Shown: piece after piece, positions 50,938-60,901 of the stretch
Layout: the number at the start of each line of letters is the position of its first letter
Numbering within the stretch: the stretch's first letter is position 1
Assembly: GCA_902564235.1 (NCBI GenBank)
Contig: CACFAG010000004.1
Span: forward strand, 16,565-80,564
Length of the DNA stretch: 64,000 nucleotides
Reading direction: 5' to 3'
Source of the DNA: an uncultured Prochlorococcus sp.
GTDB lineage: Bacteria; Cyanobacteriota; Cyanobacteriia; PCC-6307; Cyanobiaceae
The notes under the pieces: model-generated
Told to the model about the DNA's origin: nothing
Database searches by the model: none
Seen by the model: only the letters and a program-made list of their open reading frames with translations
Made by a program: the position numbers and the translations under genes

Positions 50938-52746
50938 TTATTTGAAATTTAAAATTATTAATGCTGGAACTGTAAATGTCATTATAAATGTTAATCCAGC
51001 TCCGTATTTTGTAATATCAAAAAACTTATATCTACCAGGCCCGTAAACCATTAAATTTGTTTGATAACCCATAGGAGTCAAGAAAGATTGACTTGCTCCG
51101 AATAGAACGAGCATTATTAAAGCGCTAGGAGAAATGTCTAAAACATTTGAAAATTCAATAGCAACGGGCAAAATTAAAGCAACTGAAGCTGCATTACTAA
51201 TAAATTGGGTTAAGATAACTGTCAATAAAAAAATTATGACTAATGCAAAATAGAGAGGCATTCCATTAAGAGCAAAATTGAGATTGAGTGCTATTAAATC
51301 TGCTAATCCTGTTACTTGCAAAGCAACACTGAAACATGATAATGATCCCAGCAATAAAATAATGTCTAACCTAACTGATTTTTGTATTTCTGCAGGTCTT
51401 AAACATCCACAAGTAACCATTGCAATAACGGCTAAAAGAACTGAACCAACTAATGGAATATTAGTAACCGAAGGCAAAACAACCATTCCAATTGCAATTG
51501 CAATAGATATAGGTTTTTTGATCAAAACTGGTAAATCATCTTCGAATTGATCTAAAATGAGCAAATCATTACTTGCCTGCAAACCTCTGATTGAATCTAA
51601 AGGCGCTTGCAATAATAATACATCTCCAGCCCTTAAAACAGCTTGGCCTAATCTCTCTCGAACAGTTTGCTGACCTCTTCTCAGCGCCAAAACAGTTGCA
51701 TTATGTCGCTGCCTGAATCTGAATTCTCTCAAACTTGCACCAGCCAGAGTTGAGCCTGCAGGCAACAAGGCTTCAAAGGTTTTAGTACCTTCATCATCTG
51801 AAAAAACATTAGCTCCTCTGAAAGATTTTTTATTTTCTCCTAATAAAATGGTGTGTTCCTGTTGCAGTCTTAACAAATCAGCTCTTGTAACACGGATTAT
51901 TAATCTATCATCCGGCTCAATCTTTCTATCCGCCAAAGGAGGAAGAATAACTTCTCCATTTCTTTGCAACTCCAGAACATCAACATCAAATCGTCTTTGC
52001 AATCTACTATTTCTTACAGATTGTCCAACTAACTCTGATTCATAGGGAATAGTGACTTCGGTAAAGTAAATATTCATATCCCCATTTTTAATAAAGTCTG
52101 TGTGTCTTCCTCTATCTGGTAAAAGCAGATCAGAGCTTAAAATCATATAGGTAGTGCCAATAAGCCACACAGGAATTCCTATTGAAGTCAAACTAAATAA
52201 CTCTAAAGCTCCATAACCTAATTGTTGACTTATATCACTTACGAGAAGATTGACAGAGCTGCCCAATAATGTCAGAGTTCCTCCTAATACAGTCGCAAAA
52301 GAAAGAGGTAATAAAACTTTGGATGGCGATATTTTTCTGCGCTCACACCAACCTTCAATTAAAGGCAACAAGGATGCAACTACTGGAGTATTAGGAACAA
52401 TTCCAGATATTGGGGCAATCAAAAAAGCTATTAATGAAATTAATGTTTTTGGGGTTTTAACACTTTCAGAAGAAATCAATTCTCTTACTCTGTCTAAAGC
52501 ACCACTTTTAAATAATGCAGAAGAGACTGCAAATAAACCCATAAGAGTAATTAAAGATGGGCTGCCAAATCCAGCTAATGCTTTTTCAGGAGATAAAACC
52601 CCAGTAACTATAAATATTCCAACACATAATAAACCTGTCAATTCAGGCGCGATGGTATTTTTGATAAACATAATTATTGACATTATTAAAACTACTACCG
52701 TTATGAACGCATCAAAATTATTACTAACAACTGCTATGAAATTCAT
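50938..52746 (-). CDS. SLC13-family permease with central TrkA-C domains
   Basis: Polytopic membrane protein; NTPVVASLLPLIEGWCERR, FISNAASVALILPVA; soluble tandem TrkA-C insert. Confidence 0.9.
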   Translation of the reverse strand: MNFIAVVSNNFDAFITVVVLIMSIIMFIKNTIAPELTGLLCVGIFIVTGVLSPEKALAGFGSPSLITLMGLFAVSSALFKSGALDRVRELISSESVKTPKTLISLIAFLIAPISGIVPNTPVVASLLPLIEGWCERRKISPSKVLLPLSFATVLGGTLTLLGSSVNLLVSDISQQLGYGALELFSLTSIGIPVWLIGTTYMILSSDLLLPDRGRHTDFIKNGDMNIYFTEVTIPYESELVGQSVRNSRLQRRFDVDVLELQRNGEVILPPLADRKIEPDDRLIIRVTRADLLRLQQEHTILLGENKKSFRGANVFSDDEGTKTFEALLPAGSTLAGASLREFRFRQRHNATVLALRRGQQTVRERLGQAVLRAGDVLLLQAPLDSIRGLQASNDLLILDQFEDDLPVLIKKPISIAIAIGMVVLPSVTNIPLVGSVLLAVIAMVTCGCLRPAEIQKSVRLDIILLLGSLSCFSVALQVTGLADLIALNLNFALNGMPLYFALVIIFLLTVILTQFISNAASVALILPVAIEFSNVLDISPSALIMLVLFGASQSFLTPMGYQTNLMVYGPGRYKFFDITKYGAGLTFIMTFTVPALIILNFK

Positions 52747-52795
52747 ATGAAACTTATTTAACTTAATATACCCAAAAACAATATTGGAAAAAAGT

Positions 52796-53989
52796 TTAAT
52801 TAGAATTATCTTTTTTTAGAAACTTTTTAAAAATAGATTTTTTCTGGAATATCCATGAAGATACGGATTTTAAACTTTCATTGATATCAGGCAACTTAGA
52901 GGCATATATAAGTCTTCTAGCCTCAAAAGCAAATTTCCCAGATAAAGTAATTCCAAGCGCAGAAATTGAAGCTTCACCTATTCCTAAGCTAATCATTTCT
53001 CCATTATCTTGATAATCAAAAGGTAAAGGATTTTTACCTTGAATTATTAGTTCTATATTTTTAGCAAGATGATTTCCTTCCTGCATAGCAACCTGAGCTG
53101 TAATAGGTAAATCCTCCATCCCTGCAATGATTGAGATATCTCCAATGGCAAAACAATTCCTATAATTTTCAATTTGCAATTTATTATTAACTAAAATTCT
53201 TCCATACTTTTTTGTTATTTCATCAGATTTCAAATAATGCAAATTAGGTTTAACACCTGCAGTCCAAATAACAATATCTTTAGCAAAAGAAGTCACTCCA
53301 TCCTCACCAGAAATAATAATTTCAGATTCTGAGACTTCTTCAACTTTAGAATTTAAAAGGACTTTAATTTTTCTTTTTTCTAGTGCTCTCTCTGCTTCTT
53401 CTCTATTAAAAATCTTATTTCTATATAGAATTTCATTAGATTTTTCAATTACATTAATTTCAAATTGATCCACAAATATATCTTTAATTTTACATGCTAA
53501 CTCAACGCCAGAGGGACCACCTCCAACAATGAAAATTTTTTTTTGTAACGAAGTTTTTTGTAATTTTTCTAAAAAAGACTCTAATTTATTTAAATCATTA
53601 AGATCATTAAAAAAATAACAATATTCATCTACGCCTTTTGTTGAGAAACTATTTGGCATAGATCCTGTGCAGATGACAAGATATTGATAATTTACTTTTA
53701 ATTCGTCACTAAATTCAAGAAAATTATCTTTGAAAGAAATAGTTGTTAAAGAATTTTTTAAAAAAGTTACACCAACATCAGAAAAAATATTTGCAAATTT
53801 TGGCGTGGCTTCCCACGTTCTTATTTCTTTACTTAAAACTTCATACATTAAAGGTTTAAATATAAAGTTTGATGCAGAATCAACTACAAGAATAGGTAAT
53901 GCAGGATTCAGTTTCTTTAAATTCAAAGCGGCTGTCATGCCTGCAAAACCTGCTCCAACTATTACTATTGGTTTTTGTATTGATTTCAT
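52796..53989 (-). CDS. type II NADH dehydrogenase-like FAD oxidoreductase
   Basis: IVGAGFAGMTAALNL, IVGGGPSGVELACKI, IWTAGVKPN, FAIGDISI. Confidence 0.9.
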   Translation of the reverse strand: MKSIQKPIVIVGAGFAGMTAALNLKKLNPALPILVVDSASNFIFKPLMYEVLSKEIRTWEATPKFANIFSDVGVTFLKNSLTTISFKDNFLEFSDELKVNYQYLVICTGSMPNSFSTKGVDEYCYFFNDLNDLNKLESFLEKLQKTSLQKKIFIVGGGPSGVELACKIKDIFVDQFEINVIEKSNEILYRNKIFNREEAERALEKRKIKVLLNSKVEEVSESEIIISGEDGVTSFAKDIVIWTAGVKPNLHYLKSDEITKKYGRILVNNKLQIENYRNCFAIGDISIIAGMEDLPITAQVAMQEGNHLAKNIELIIQGKNPLPFDYQDNGEMISLGIGEASISALGITLSGKFAFEARRLIYASKLPDINESLKSVSSWIFQKKSIFKKFLKKDNSN

Positions 53990-54084
53990 TAACGAAGTAT
54001 TGTTATACGTAAATGTATTATTAAACTAAACGAATAATTTTCAAATTGAGCGAAATAAAATTAATCTCATAACCAAATTCAAGA

Positions 54085-54807
54085 ATGATTGAAAACATCC
54101 AAAAAGATATTAAACCTAAATTAAGGAAATATAATAAAGAGCTTGTAAATATGAAGGCTCAAGAAATGCTTAAATGGGGTTATAAAAAATTTGAAAATCA
54201 GTTTGCAATTACAACAAGTTTTGGTATTCAGTCATCAGTTCTTTTAAATATGGTCAATAAATTGTGTCTGCAAAAAAAAATTAAAATATTTTGGATAGAT
54301 ACAGGCTACTTACCTCCCGAAACCTATCAATATGCTGAAAAGCTTATTCACAAATTATCCTTGGAAATAGAAGTTTTACAATGTGAATTATCCCCGGCAA
54401 GAATGGAGGCAATACACGGAAAACTTTGGGAAACAAATAAAGCAAGTGATTTAGATAAGTATCATGAATTGAGAAAGATAAAACCTTTAGAAAATGGACT
54501 AGAAAAATATAATATTCACTGCTGGGCTAGCGGTGTTAGATCAAGCCAAACAGAAATTAGAAACAAAATGGAATTTCTGGACGTTATTCGTCAAAGACTT
54601 TCTCTAAGGCCTTTATTAAATTGGACAAATAAAGATATTTTTTATTATATGGAAGAAAATAATTTACCTGCTCATCCACTTTTTATAAAAGGCTATTCAA
54701 CGGTTGGTGATTGGCACTCCAGCACTGCAGAGGGTACCGAAACAAAAGGCAGGGCTACAAGATTTGGTGGTATCAAACAAGAATGTGGAATACACACTAA
54801 TAATTAA
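54085..54807 (+). CDS. cysH: phosphoadenylyl-sulfate reductase
   Basis: ITTSFGIQSSVLLNM, WIDTGYLPPETY, SGVRSSQTEIR, C-terminal KQECGIH. Confidence 0.93.
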   Translation: MIENIQKDIKPKLRKYNKELVNMKAQEMLKWGYKKFENQFAITTSFGIQSSVLLNMVNKLCLQKKIKIFWIDTGYLPPETYQYAEKLIHKLSLEIEVLQCELSPARMEAIHGKLWETNKASDLDKYHELRKIKPLENGLEKYNIHCWASGVRSSQTEIRNKMEFLDVIRQRLSLRPLLNWTNKDIFYYMEENNLPAHPLFIKGYSTVGDWHSSTAEGTETKGRATRFGGIKQECGIHTNN

Positions 54808-54822
54808 GTTGATCATAATAAA

Positions 54823-55518
54823 ATGGTCTCAGATATAAATTTTTTATTAGTTGGAAATAGTAGACTTCATTGGGCCAAATATTCTAAGAGTAAATCTAAA
54901 TTCTTCCATACCAAAAAAGAGCAAAAAGTTCCCGAAAATATAGATCTTGATCAATTAATTTGGGCTTCCGTAGGAAAATTACCTAATTTTTTGCTTAATA
55001 AAGAAAATGAAATAAACACTAAAGATATCAAATTATCAAATCTCCCTGATTATTTTGGAGTTGACAGAGCTCTTGCCTGTGTTGGAGCCTTAAAAATTAT
55101 TGAAAACCCTTTAAAAAAAGATTTAGTAATTGCAGATTTTGGAACAATATTATCAATAACAAAATTAAATCCAAATGGATTTATTGTCGGAGGTCAACTT
55201 AGTCCAGGTTTTCTAACACAATTAAAATCAATGAAAGAAAACACAAAAAATCTCAGTGTTCCAAAAAAATATGACATTCCAACTAAAGAGTTTCTTCTTA
55301 CTACAGAAGAAGCAACTTTAAAAGGAGTTATTAACTCTCTTAAAGGAGTTATAAATAGTTCATTTAATCCACTTAAGGATATCTTGATAACTTGTGGAGG
55401 AGATTCTCAATTCTTTACAAACTTTATAAAAACTAAGAAAAAAAATATTATTAATGCTCCTAATTTAGTTATGGAAGGAATGATTATTCACCACCTATCA
55501 ATAAAAAAATTATTGTAA
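54823..55518 (+). CDS. coaX: type III pantothenate kinase (diverged)
   Basis: LVGNSRLHWAKY, PDYFGVDRALACVGAL, VIADFGTILSI, FIVGGQLSPGF. Confidence 0.85.
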   Translation: MVSDINFLLVGNSRLHWAKYSKSKSKFFHTKKEQKVPENIDLDQLIWASVGKLPNFLLNKENEINTKDIKLSNLPDYFGVDRALACVGALKIIENPLKKDLVIADFGTILSITKLNPNGFIVGGQLSPGFLTQLKSMKENTKNLSVPKKYDIPTKEFLLTTEEATLKGVINSLKGVINSSFNPLKDILITCGGDSQFFTNFIKTKKKNIINAPNLVMEGMIIHHLSIKKLL

Positions 55519-55977
55519 TCCAAGGTCTGCAATTATGTGATCAGCCATTATTGCTGCTTTTACCTTTAAGTAAATTTTTTCGATCTTACCATCAGTATCA
55601 ATCAAAAACGTATTTCTCATCATTCCCATATATTCTTTTCCCATGAATTTCTTAAGTCCATAGCTATCGTAATCAGAAGAAACTTTAAAAGGTTCAGGAT
55701 CAGTTAAAAGAATAAAAGGTAAATTAAATTTTTTTATAAACTTCTGATGAGAGGAGGAATTATCTTTACTAATACCAAGCACAACAATATTATTTTTCTG
55801 GAGCAAATCCCAATTTTCTTTAAAATTGCATGCTTCCTTAGTGCATCCTGGAGTATTATCTTTGGGATAGAAATATAGTATTATTCTTTTACCTTTAAAA
55901 TCTTTAAGAGACACTTCCTTCTCAAAAGAATCTTTTAATTTAAATTCTGGTGCTTTGTCACCAACCTTTAGAGCCAT
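55510..55977 (-). CDS. thioredoxin-dependent peroxiredoxin (Bcp/PrxQ; start likely at 55977)
   Basis: MALKVGDKAPEFKL, YFYPKDNTPGCTKEACNF. Confidence 0.94.
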   Translation of the reverse strand: MALKVGDKAPEFKLKDSFEKEVSLKDFKGKRIILYFYPKDNTPGCTKEACNFKENWDLLQKNNIVVLGISKDNSSSHQKFIKKFNLPFILLTDPEPFKVSSDYDSYGLKKFMGKEYMGMMRNTFLIDTDGKIEKIYLKVKAAIMADHIIADLGLQ

Positions 55978-56627
55978 TGAAATTATTAAATCAGTATGAA
56001 TATAAAATACCAAAAATTTGGTTTTATGAGATTAAAGGTGTACAAGATGTCGTAACGTTAGAGGAAATTAAAACCGCGGAAAAACTTTCAAGTTTAAGAT
56101 CAAAAGTTTTTTTAAAAACTAGAGGATATTTAAGAAAATCACTATCAACACTTTTTGATTTAGATCCTCTAGAAATTCCAATAAATGCTCATCCAGGTAA
56201 ACCACCAATATTGCCTACTGGTATGGGAAATATAAGTTTAAGTCATTGCAAAGATGCCTTAACTATAATTTGGCATAAAAGCAAAATAGGAATTGACATA
56301 GAAAGAACAGATAGAGATTTTAACTATAAAAAATTTGCGGAAAAATATTTTTTTCATACCAATAAATCAATTCATAAAAAATTGACAAAAAACATGATAC
56401 TAAATCAATGGTGCGCTGTTGAAGCGGCCATAAAATGGGATCATGGAAAATTAGCTAAAGACATAAACCATTGGCAATATTTTGAAAAGCCAAAAGAGTT
56501 AATTCATAAGAAGAAAAATATACATTTAAATTATTCACATATTAACTTCCATAAGTGGACTATCGCTTTAGCCCACGAGGAAATTTCTTTTAAGCCTGAG
56601 ATTATTTGTTGTTCGAAAAATTTTTAA
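55977..56627 (+). CDS. 4'-phosphopantetheinyl transferase (HetI/Sfp-like); start uncertain (TTG 55977 or GTG 55950)
   Basis: GNISLSHCKDALTII, IGIDIERTDRDFNY, WCAVEAAIKWDHGKL. Confidence 0.85.
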   Translation: MKLLNQYEYKIPKIWFYEIKGVQDVVTLEEIKTAEKLSSLRSKVFLKTRGYLRKSLSTLFDLDPLEIPINAHPGKPPILPTGMGNISLSHCKDALTIIWHKSKIGIDIERTDRDFNYKKFAEKYFFHTNKSIHKKLTKNMILNQWCAVEAAIKWDHGKLAKDINHWQYFEKPKELIHKKKNIHLNYSHINFHKWTIALAHEEISFKPEIICCSKNF

Positions 56628-57913
56628 TTTTCTTTTCTTCTAAGCAGTTCTTCATATTGAGTTTTTTCCCATCCATTATTATTTGGTTCCCATATTTTTA
56701 AACCTCTTAAAGATGTAGGAAGATATTCTTGTACGACCCGATTACCTTGATAATTATGAGGATTTACATAACTATTAGAATTATTTTTTAAATGAAGTGG
56801 AACATCAAAAGCATTGGTAGATTTGATAGTTTCAATTGCTTTAAAAATACTTTTCGTACTATTACTTTTTGGAGAAATAGCTAAATATAAAGAAGCCTGA
56901 GTTAAAAAATATAATCCTTCTGGAAAACCAACTCTATCAAAAGCATCACAACAAGATTGTACTACTACTATGGCATTAGGATCAGCTATTCCAATATCTT
57001 CACTGGCAGATATAAGTAGTCTTCTAAAAATAAAATTAGGATCTTCACCAGCCTCCAGCATATTCGCAAGCCAGAATAAAGTTGCATCTGGATCAGAACC
57101 TCTTATGGACTTGATAAAGGCACTTATTACATCGTAGTGATTTTGACCGTTTTTATCGTAAATAATATTTTTCTTTTGTAGTGCATCCTCTGCTATTGAG
57201 AGATTAATGTTGATTTCTTTAGCATCATTTTCAGCAGTTGTTTCTATTGCCATTTCTAGCGCATTGATTAATGTCCTTGCATCTCCTCCAGAAAATTTAA
57301 TTAAATGACTCATAGCATCTTGAGTCAAATAAACCTTTTTTGAATCTTTTTGTTTTGAGTAGTGAGTAATGACTTTTTGTATTATTTTCTGCAAATCATT
57401 TTCTGCCAAAGGAAGTAATGTGAAAATACGAGACCTGCTAACAAGCGCTTTATTAACAGCAAAGAAAGGGTTTTCAGTTGTAGCACCAATAAAAGTTATA
57501 GTTCCATTTTCTATTGAAGGTAATAAAGCATCTTGCTGAACTGCCGTAAATCTATGAACCTCATCGATAAATAAAATTGTTTTTCTTTTTGAATTTATTA
57601 ATCTATCTTTTGCATTAGCGATTTCATTTCTTAATTCTTTAACACTTGATAATACTGCATTTAACTTAATTAATTTTGACCGCGTATTAAAAGAAATAAT
57701 TTCAATTAGAGTAGTTTTTCCAACACCCGGAGGGCCAGAAAAAATAAAATTACTAATTTTATCGTTTAAGATTGCACTTCTTAAAAGCGAATTCTCATTC
57801 AGGATTGGTTGTTGACCAAAAAAATCTTCAAAATTCTTTGGTCTTAATTTATCTGCCAAAGGTGCGTTGTTTTCTATTTGAGAATAATTAGTAAATAAAT
57901 TTTCTGAATGCAT
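56624..57913 (-). CDS. RarA/MgsA-type AAA ATPase
   Basis: PLADKLRPKNFEDFFGQQ, FSGPPGVGKTTL, LFIDEVHRFTAVQQDALLP, IGATTENPFF. Confidence 0.93.
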   Translation of the reverse strand: MHSENLFTNYSQIENNAPLADKLRPKNFEDFFGQQPILNENSLLRSAILNDKISNFIFSGPPGVGKTTLIEIISFNTRSKLIKLNAVLSSVKELRNEIANAKDRLINSKRKTILFIDEVHRFTAVQQDALLPSIENGTITFIGATTENPFFAVNKALVSRSRIFTLLPLAENDLQKIIQKVITHYSKQKDSKKVYLTQDAMSHLIKFSGGDARTLINALEMAIETTAENDAKEININLSIAEDALQKKNIIYDKNGQNHYDVISAFIKSIRGSDPDATLFWLANMLEAGEDPNFIFRRLLISASEDIGIADPNAIVVVQSCCDAFDRVGFPEGLYFLTQASLYLAISPKSNSTKSIFKAIETIKSTNAFDVPLHLKNNSNSYVNPHNYQGNRVVQEYLPTSLRGLKIWEPNNNGWEKTQYEELLRRKEN

Positions 57914-57946
57914 ATAAATAAAATCAAAAAATCATTACTTTCAATT

Positions 57947-59584
57947 CTATGTAATTACTGTAGGAGTTTCCATTTGAGTAAGTTTTGAAATGTTCAATAA
58001 AACATCTAAATCATGTATTAGAGGTTTCAAAGCGATCTGAGGATTTAACGAAAGATTCTGTTGAGGATCGAAAAACTTCTCAAAGTAAAGTCTTAATGTT
58101 GCACCCTTAGTTCCAGTTCCAGAAAGGCGCACAATTACTCGAGAATTATCATCAAGGACCAACCTTAAACCTTGATTTTCACTTACGGAATTATCAACGG
58201 GATCTAAATATGAAAAGTTATCTGCAACTTTAACTAAATGGCCAGCAAAACTATTTCCTTTTAAATTTTCGAGCTTGGAAGTTAGATTACCAAAGATTTG
58301 ATTAGCAATATTTGAGGGAATTGCCTCATAATCATGTCTTGAATAATAATTCCTACCAAATTGTTTCCAATGATTCTGCATCAAATCACTTACCGAACAT
58401 TTTTTCTTAGCTAAAACTTGTAACCAATATAACACTGCCCAAAGTCCATCTTTCTCTCTCACATGCTTACTACCTGTTCCGAAACTTTCTTCTCCACATA
58501 AAGTAATTAAATTAGAATCTAAAAGATTTCCAAAAAACTTCCAGCCAGTAGGTGTCTCGAAACAAGGTATGTTTAATGCTCGAGCGACATTATCAACCGC
58601 TGAACTGGTTGGCATGGATCGTGCCACACCTGTAATACCATCTTTATAACCAGGGACACATTTTGTGTTAGCAGTAATAACTGCAAGGCTATCACTAGGA
58701 TTTACAAAACATCCACTTCCTAAAATCATATTCCTATCTCCATCTCCATCGCATGCAGCACCAAAACTATAAGATTTTTTATTTAATAACAAATCAGCCA
58801 ATTGGGATGCGTAAGTAAGATTAGGATCAGGATGTAAACCTCCAAAATCTTTTAACGGGTTACCATTCATGACACAATCTGGTGCAAGACCCATTTTCTC
58901 AACAAAAATATTTTTTGCATATGGGCCTGTAACCGCATTCATTGCATCAAAGATTAACGAGAAGTCTTTTTTTAAGAAATCACTAATTTGATCAAAGTCA
59001 AAAATCTTCTCCATCAAATTAGAATAATCTGTTAATCCATCAATAATTTCTAAAGTAGTTTCGTCAAAATAATAAGTTCCATATTCACTCAAATCAGGTA
59101 ATTGAATTTTACAAATTTTATAACTAGTTAGTAATTGTGAAGCCTTAAAAATCTTATTAGTAATTATCTCAGGAGCTGGGCCACCATTAGAGATATTCAA
59201 TTTCACTCCAAAGTCGCCATCAATCCCACCAGGATTATGGCTTGCAGAAAGAATAATTCCACCAATAGCGTTTTCTTTTCTAATTAAATGTGATGTCGCA
59301 GGAGTAGATAATAAACCATATTTTGGAACAATAACCTTTTGAACTTTATGAGCAATGCATATTTGGACAATTTTTTCTATTGCTTCAATATTTCCATATC
59401 TACCATCACCACCAACTACTAATGTTGAACCTTTTAAATCTTCTAATGATTGTAAGATTGCTTCAATAAAAACTTCTAGATAATGTTCTTCCTGAAACTT
59501 TACAGTACTTTTTCTTAATCCAGAGGTACCTGGTTTTTGATCTAGAAAAGGAGAATTGATATTAATTACACTAACTTGAGTCAT
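57947..59584 (-). CDS. pgm: alpha-D-glucose phosphate-specific phosphoglucomutase
   Basis: GTSGLRKST, LSASHNPGGIDGDFGVK, GAACDGDGDRNMILG, CGEESFGTGSKHVREKDGLWAVL. Confidence 0.95.
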   Translation of the reverse strand: MTQVSVININSPFLDQKPGTSGLRKSTVKFQEEHYLEVFIEAILQSLEDLKGSTLVVGGDGRYGNIEAIEKIVQICIAHKVQKVIVPKYGLLSTPATSHLIRKENAIGGIILSASHNPGGIDGDFGVKLNISNGGPAPEIITNKIFKASQLLTSYKICKIQLPDLSEYGTYYFDETTLEIIDGLTDYSNLMEKIFDFDQISDFLKKDFSLIFDAMNAVTGPYAKNIFVEKMGLAPDCVMNGNPLKDFGGLHPDPNLTYASQLADLLLNKKSYSFGAACDGDGDRNMILGSGCFVNPSDSLAVITANTKCVPGYKDGITGVARSMPTSSAVDNVARALNIPCFETPTGWKFFGNLLDSNLITLCGEESFGTGSKHVREKDGLWAVLYWLQVLAKKKCSVSDLMQNHWKQFGRNYYSRHDYEAIPSNIANQIFGNLTSKLENLKGNSFAGHLVKVADNFSYLDPVDNSVSENQGLRLVLDDNSRVIVRLSGTGTKGATLRLYFEKFFDPQQNLSLNPQIALKPLIHDLDVLLNISKLTQMETPTVIT

Positions 59585-59617
59585 ATTTTTAAGAAAACTT
59601 CCAAAAATCTAACTAAA

Positions 59618-59788
59618 TTAATGAGGCATTTCGGAAGTTCTTAACATAGCGATAAACCATAATGAAGAAATTAGTAATGCACTAAGAATTCCATAGTTAA
59701 CACCAAATTTAGAAATTGTAATTGGAACTATTAATGGAAAAGTTAATGCACCAAACAATGGAGTAAAAGCTACAATTTTTTTCAGCAT
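59618..59788 (-). CDS. 56-aa two-TM membrane protein, absent from ORF track
   Basis: MLKKIVAFTPLFGALTFPLIVPITISKFGVNYGILSALLISSLWFIAMLRTSEMPH*. Confidence 0.6.
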   Translation of the reverse strand: MLKKIVAFTPLFGALTFPLIVPITISKFGVNYGILSALLISSLWFIAMLRTSEMPH

Positions 59789-59800
59789 TAATTTAATTTA

Positions 59801-60901
59801 TTAAAACCATTCAGTCTCAGCATTATCCTTTTCATTAGTATCGTCAAGTGGTGTAGATCTATCAAATTTCATTGATATACTTTTTTCTTGCTCACCAGAT
59901 ACATCAACAGCTTTAATATCATATTTTTGAGTCCCGTCTCTAAATGGAACTTGAATTCTAAAAGTACCATCTGCAGCAAGAGGTACATCTTCTCCCCCAA
60001 TTGTCAGTTTTGCAGAAGGCTCTGTAGCTCCATAAACAATTAATTCAGCATCAGCAACTAGCCAAAAAGATCTATTTTTCACAATTCCGCTTCCTGAATC
60101 ATTTAAACCTGATGACCATTTACCAGCACCTGAGTCTGTAAGATTATCGTTGAGGTTTGTTGAATTTAAGTTTTCCATAAATTCTTCAGAACCAACTTTT
60201 CTTCTGACAGGAATGTTAGTTGCTGCTTGGTATAACCTTTCATGCATACCATTTTGTTCTGAAACAACAGGATTAGAAATATCTGGGATTGACTCAGAAG
60301 TAGAATCTAAATTAAAAGGCACAAATTTATCAAGAATTTGCTCCGAAGGATGAGACCCAGGAACATGGCTTATCGAAGAAAATGCCAATGACATCCAGTT
60401 AAAACCATATTTGTAGCCTAATTCAACTTTATAATCTCTATCTGCAAGTGGGATCGGCAAGTACCACTCAGTACTGTAACTATCAACTGCTATCTCCCTA
60501 AGTGTTCCTTGATTCAAGTTGCTTCCTTCAGAACCAGATGCATCAAATAATCGTAAACATAATTTATTAGCTCCCAGAGATTGTGCTTTTTCTCTATCTG
60601 CATCAGAAATTTGCCAAAAAACATAAGCCCAATCTGGATCTCGGGGTAGGAAAACTACATTTGTTTTAATTTCTTCACTACTTTTGAAATCATTGGAACC
60701 AGAAGTTTCTTCGGATTTCGATTGAGGAGCTACAGTGTAAGTTTTTTTTGTAGATTTATCTTGGTATTTAAGTATTAAATCAACTAAAACGGCTTTTGTT
60801 TTGCGACTATACAGCGGGACAGATAATTTACTTGCTTCTTGACGTAATTGTCTGAGGGTTAGTGAGAGTAATTGATCTTTATTCATGATCCCATCAGCCA
60901 C
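59801..60901 (-). CDS. DUF4912 protein with N-terminal Rho_N/SAP-like segment
   Basis: LTLRQLRQEASKLSVPLYSRKTKAVLVDLIL; VVFLPRDPDWAYVFWQISD; LVADAELIVYGATEPSAKLTIGGEDVPLAADGTFRIQVPFRDG. Confidence 0.85.
   Translation of the reverse strand: MADGIMNKDQLLSLTLRQLRQEASKLSVPLYSRKTKAVLVDLILKYQDKSTKKTYTVAPQSKSEETSGSNDFKSSEEIKTNVVFLPRDPDWAYVFWQISDADREKAQSLGANKLCLRLFDASGSEGSNLNQGTLREIAVDSYSTEWYLPIPLADRDYKVELGYKYGFNWMSLAFSSISHVPGSHPSEQILDKFVPFNLDSTSESIPDISNPVVSEQNGMHERLYQAATNIPVRRKVGSEEFMENLNSTNLNDNLTDSGAGKWSSGLNDSGSGIVKNRSFWLVADAELIVYGATEPSAKLTIGGEDVPLAADGTFRIQVPFRDGTQKYDIKAVDVSGEQEKSISMKFDRSTPLDDTNEKDNAETEWF

Noticed and set aside
52250-52750. 166-aa plus-strand ORF antisense to the SLC13 permease
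   Set aside because: Long only because the sense codon pattern avoids stops in this frame; no domain or ribosome-binding evidence.
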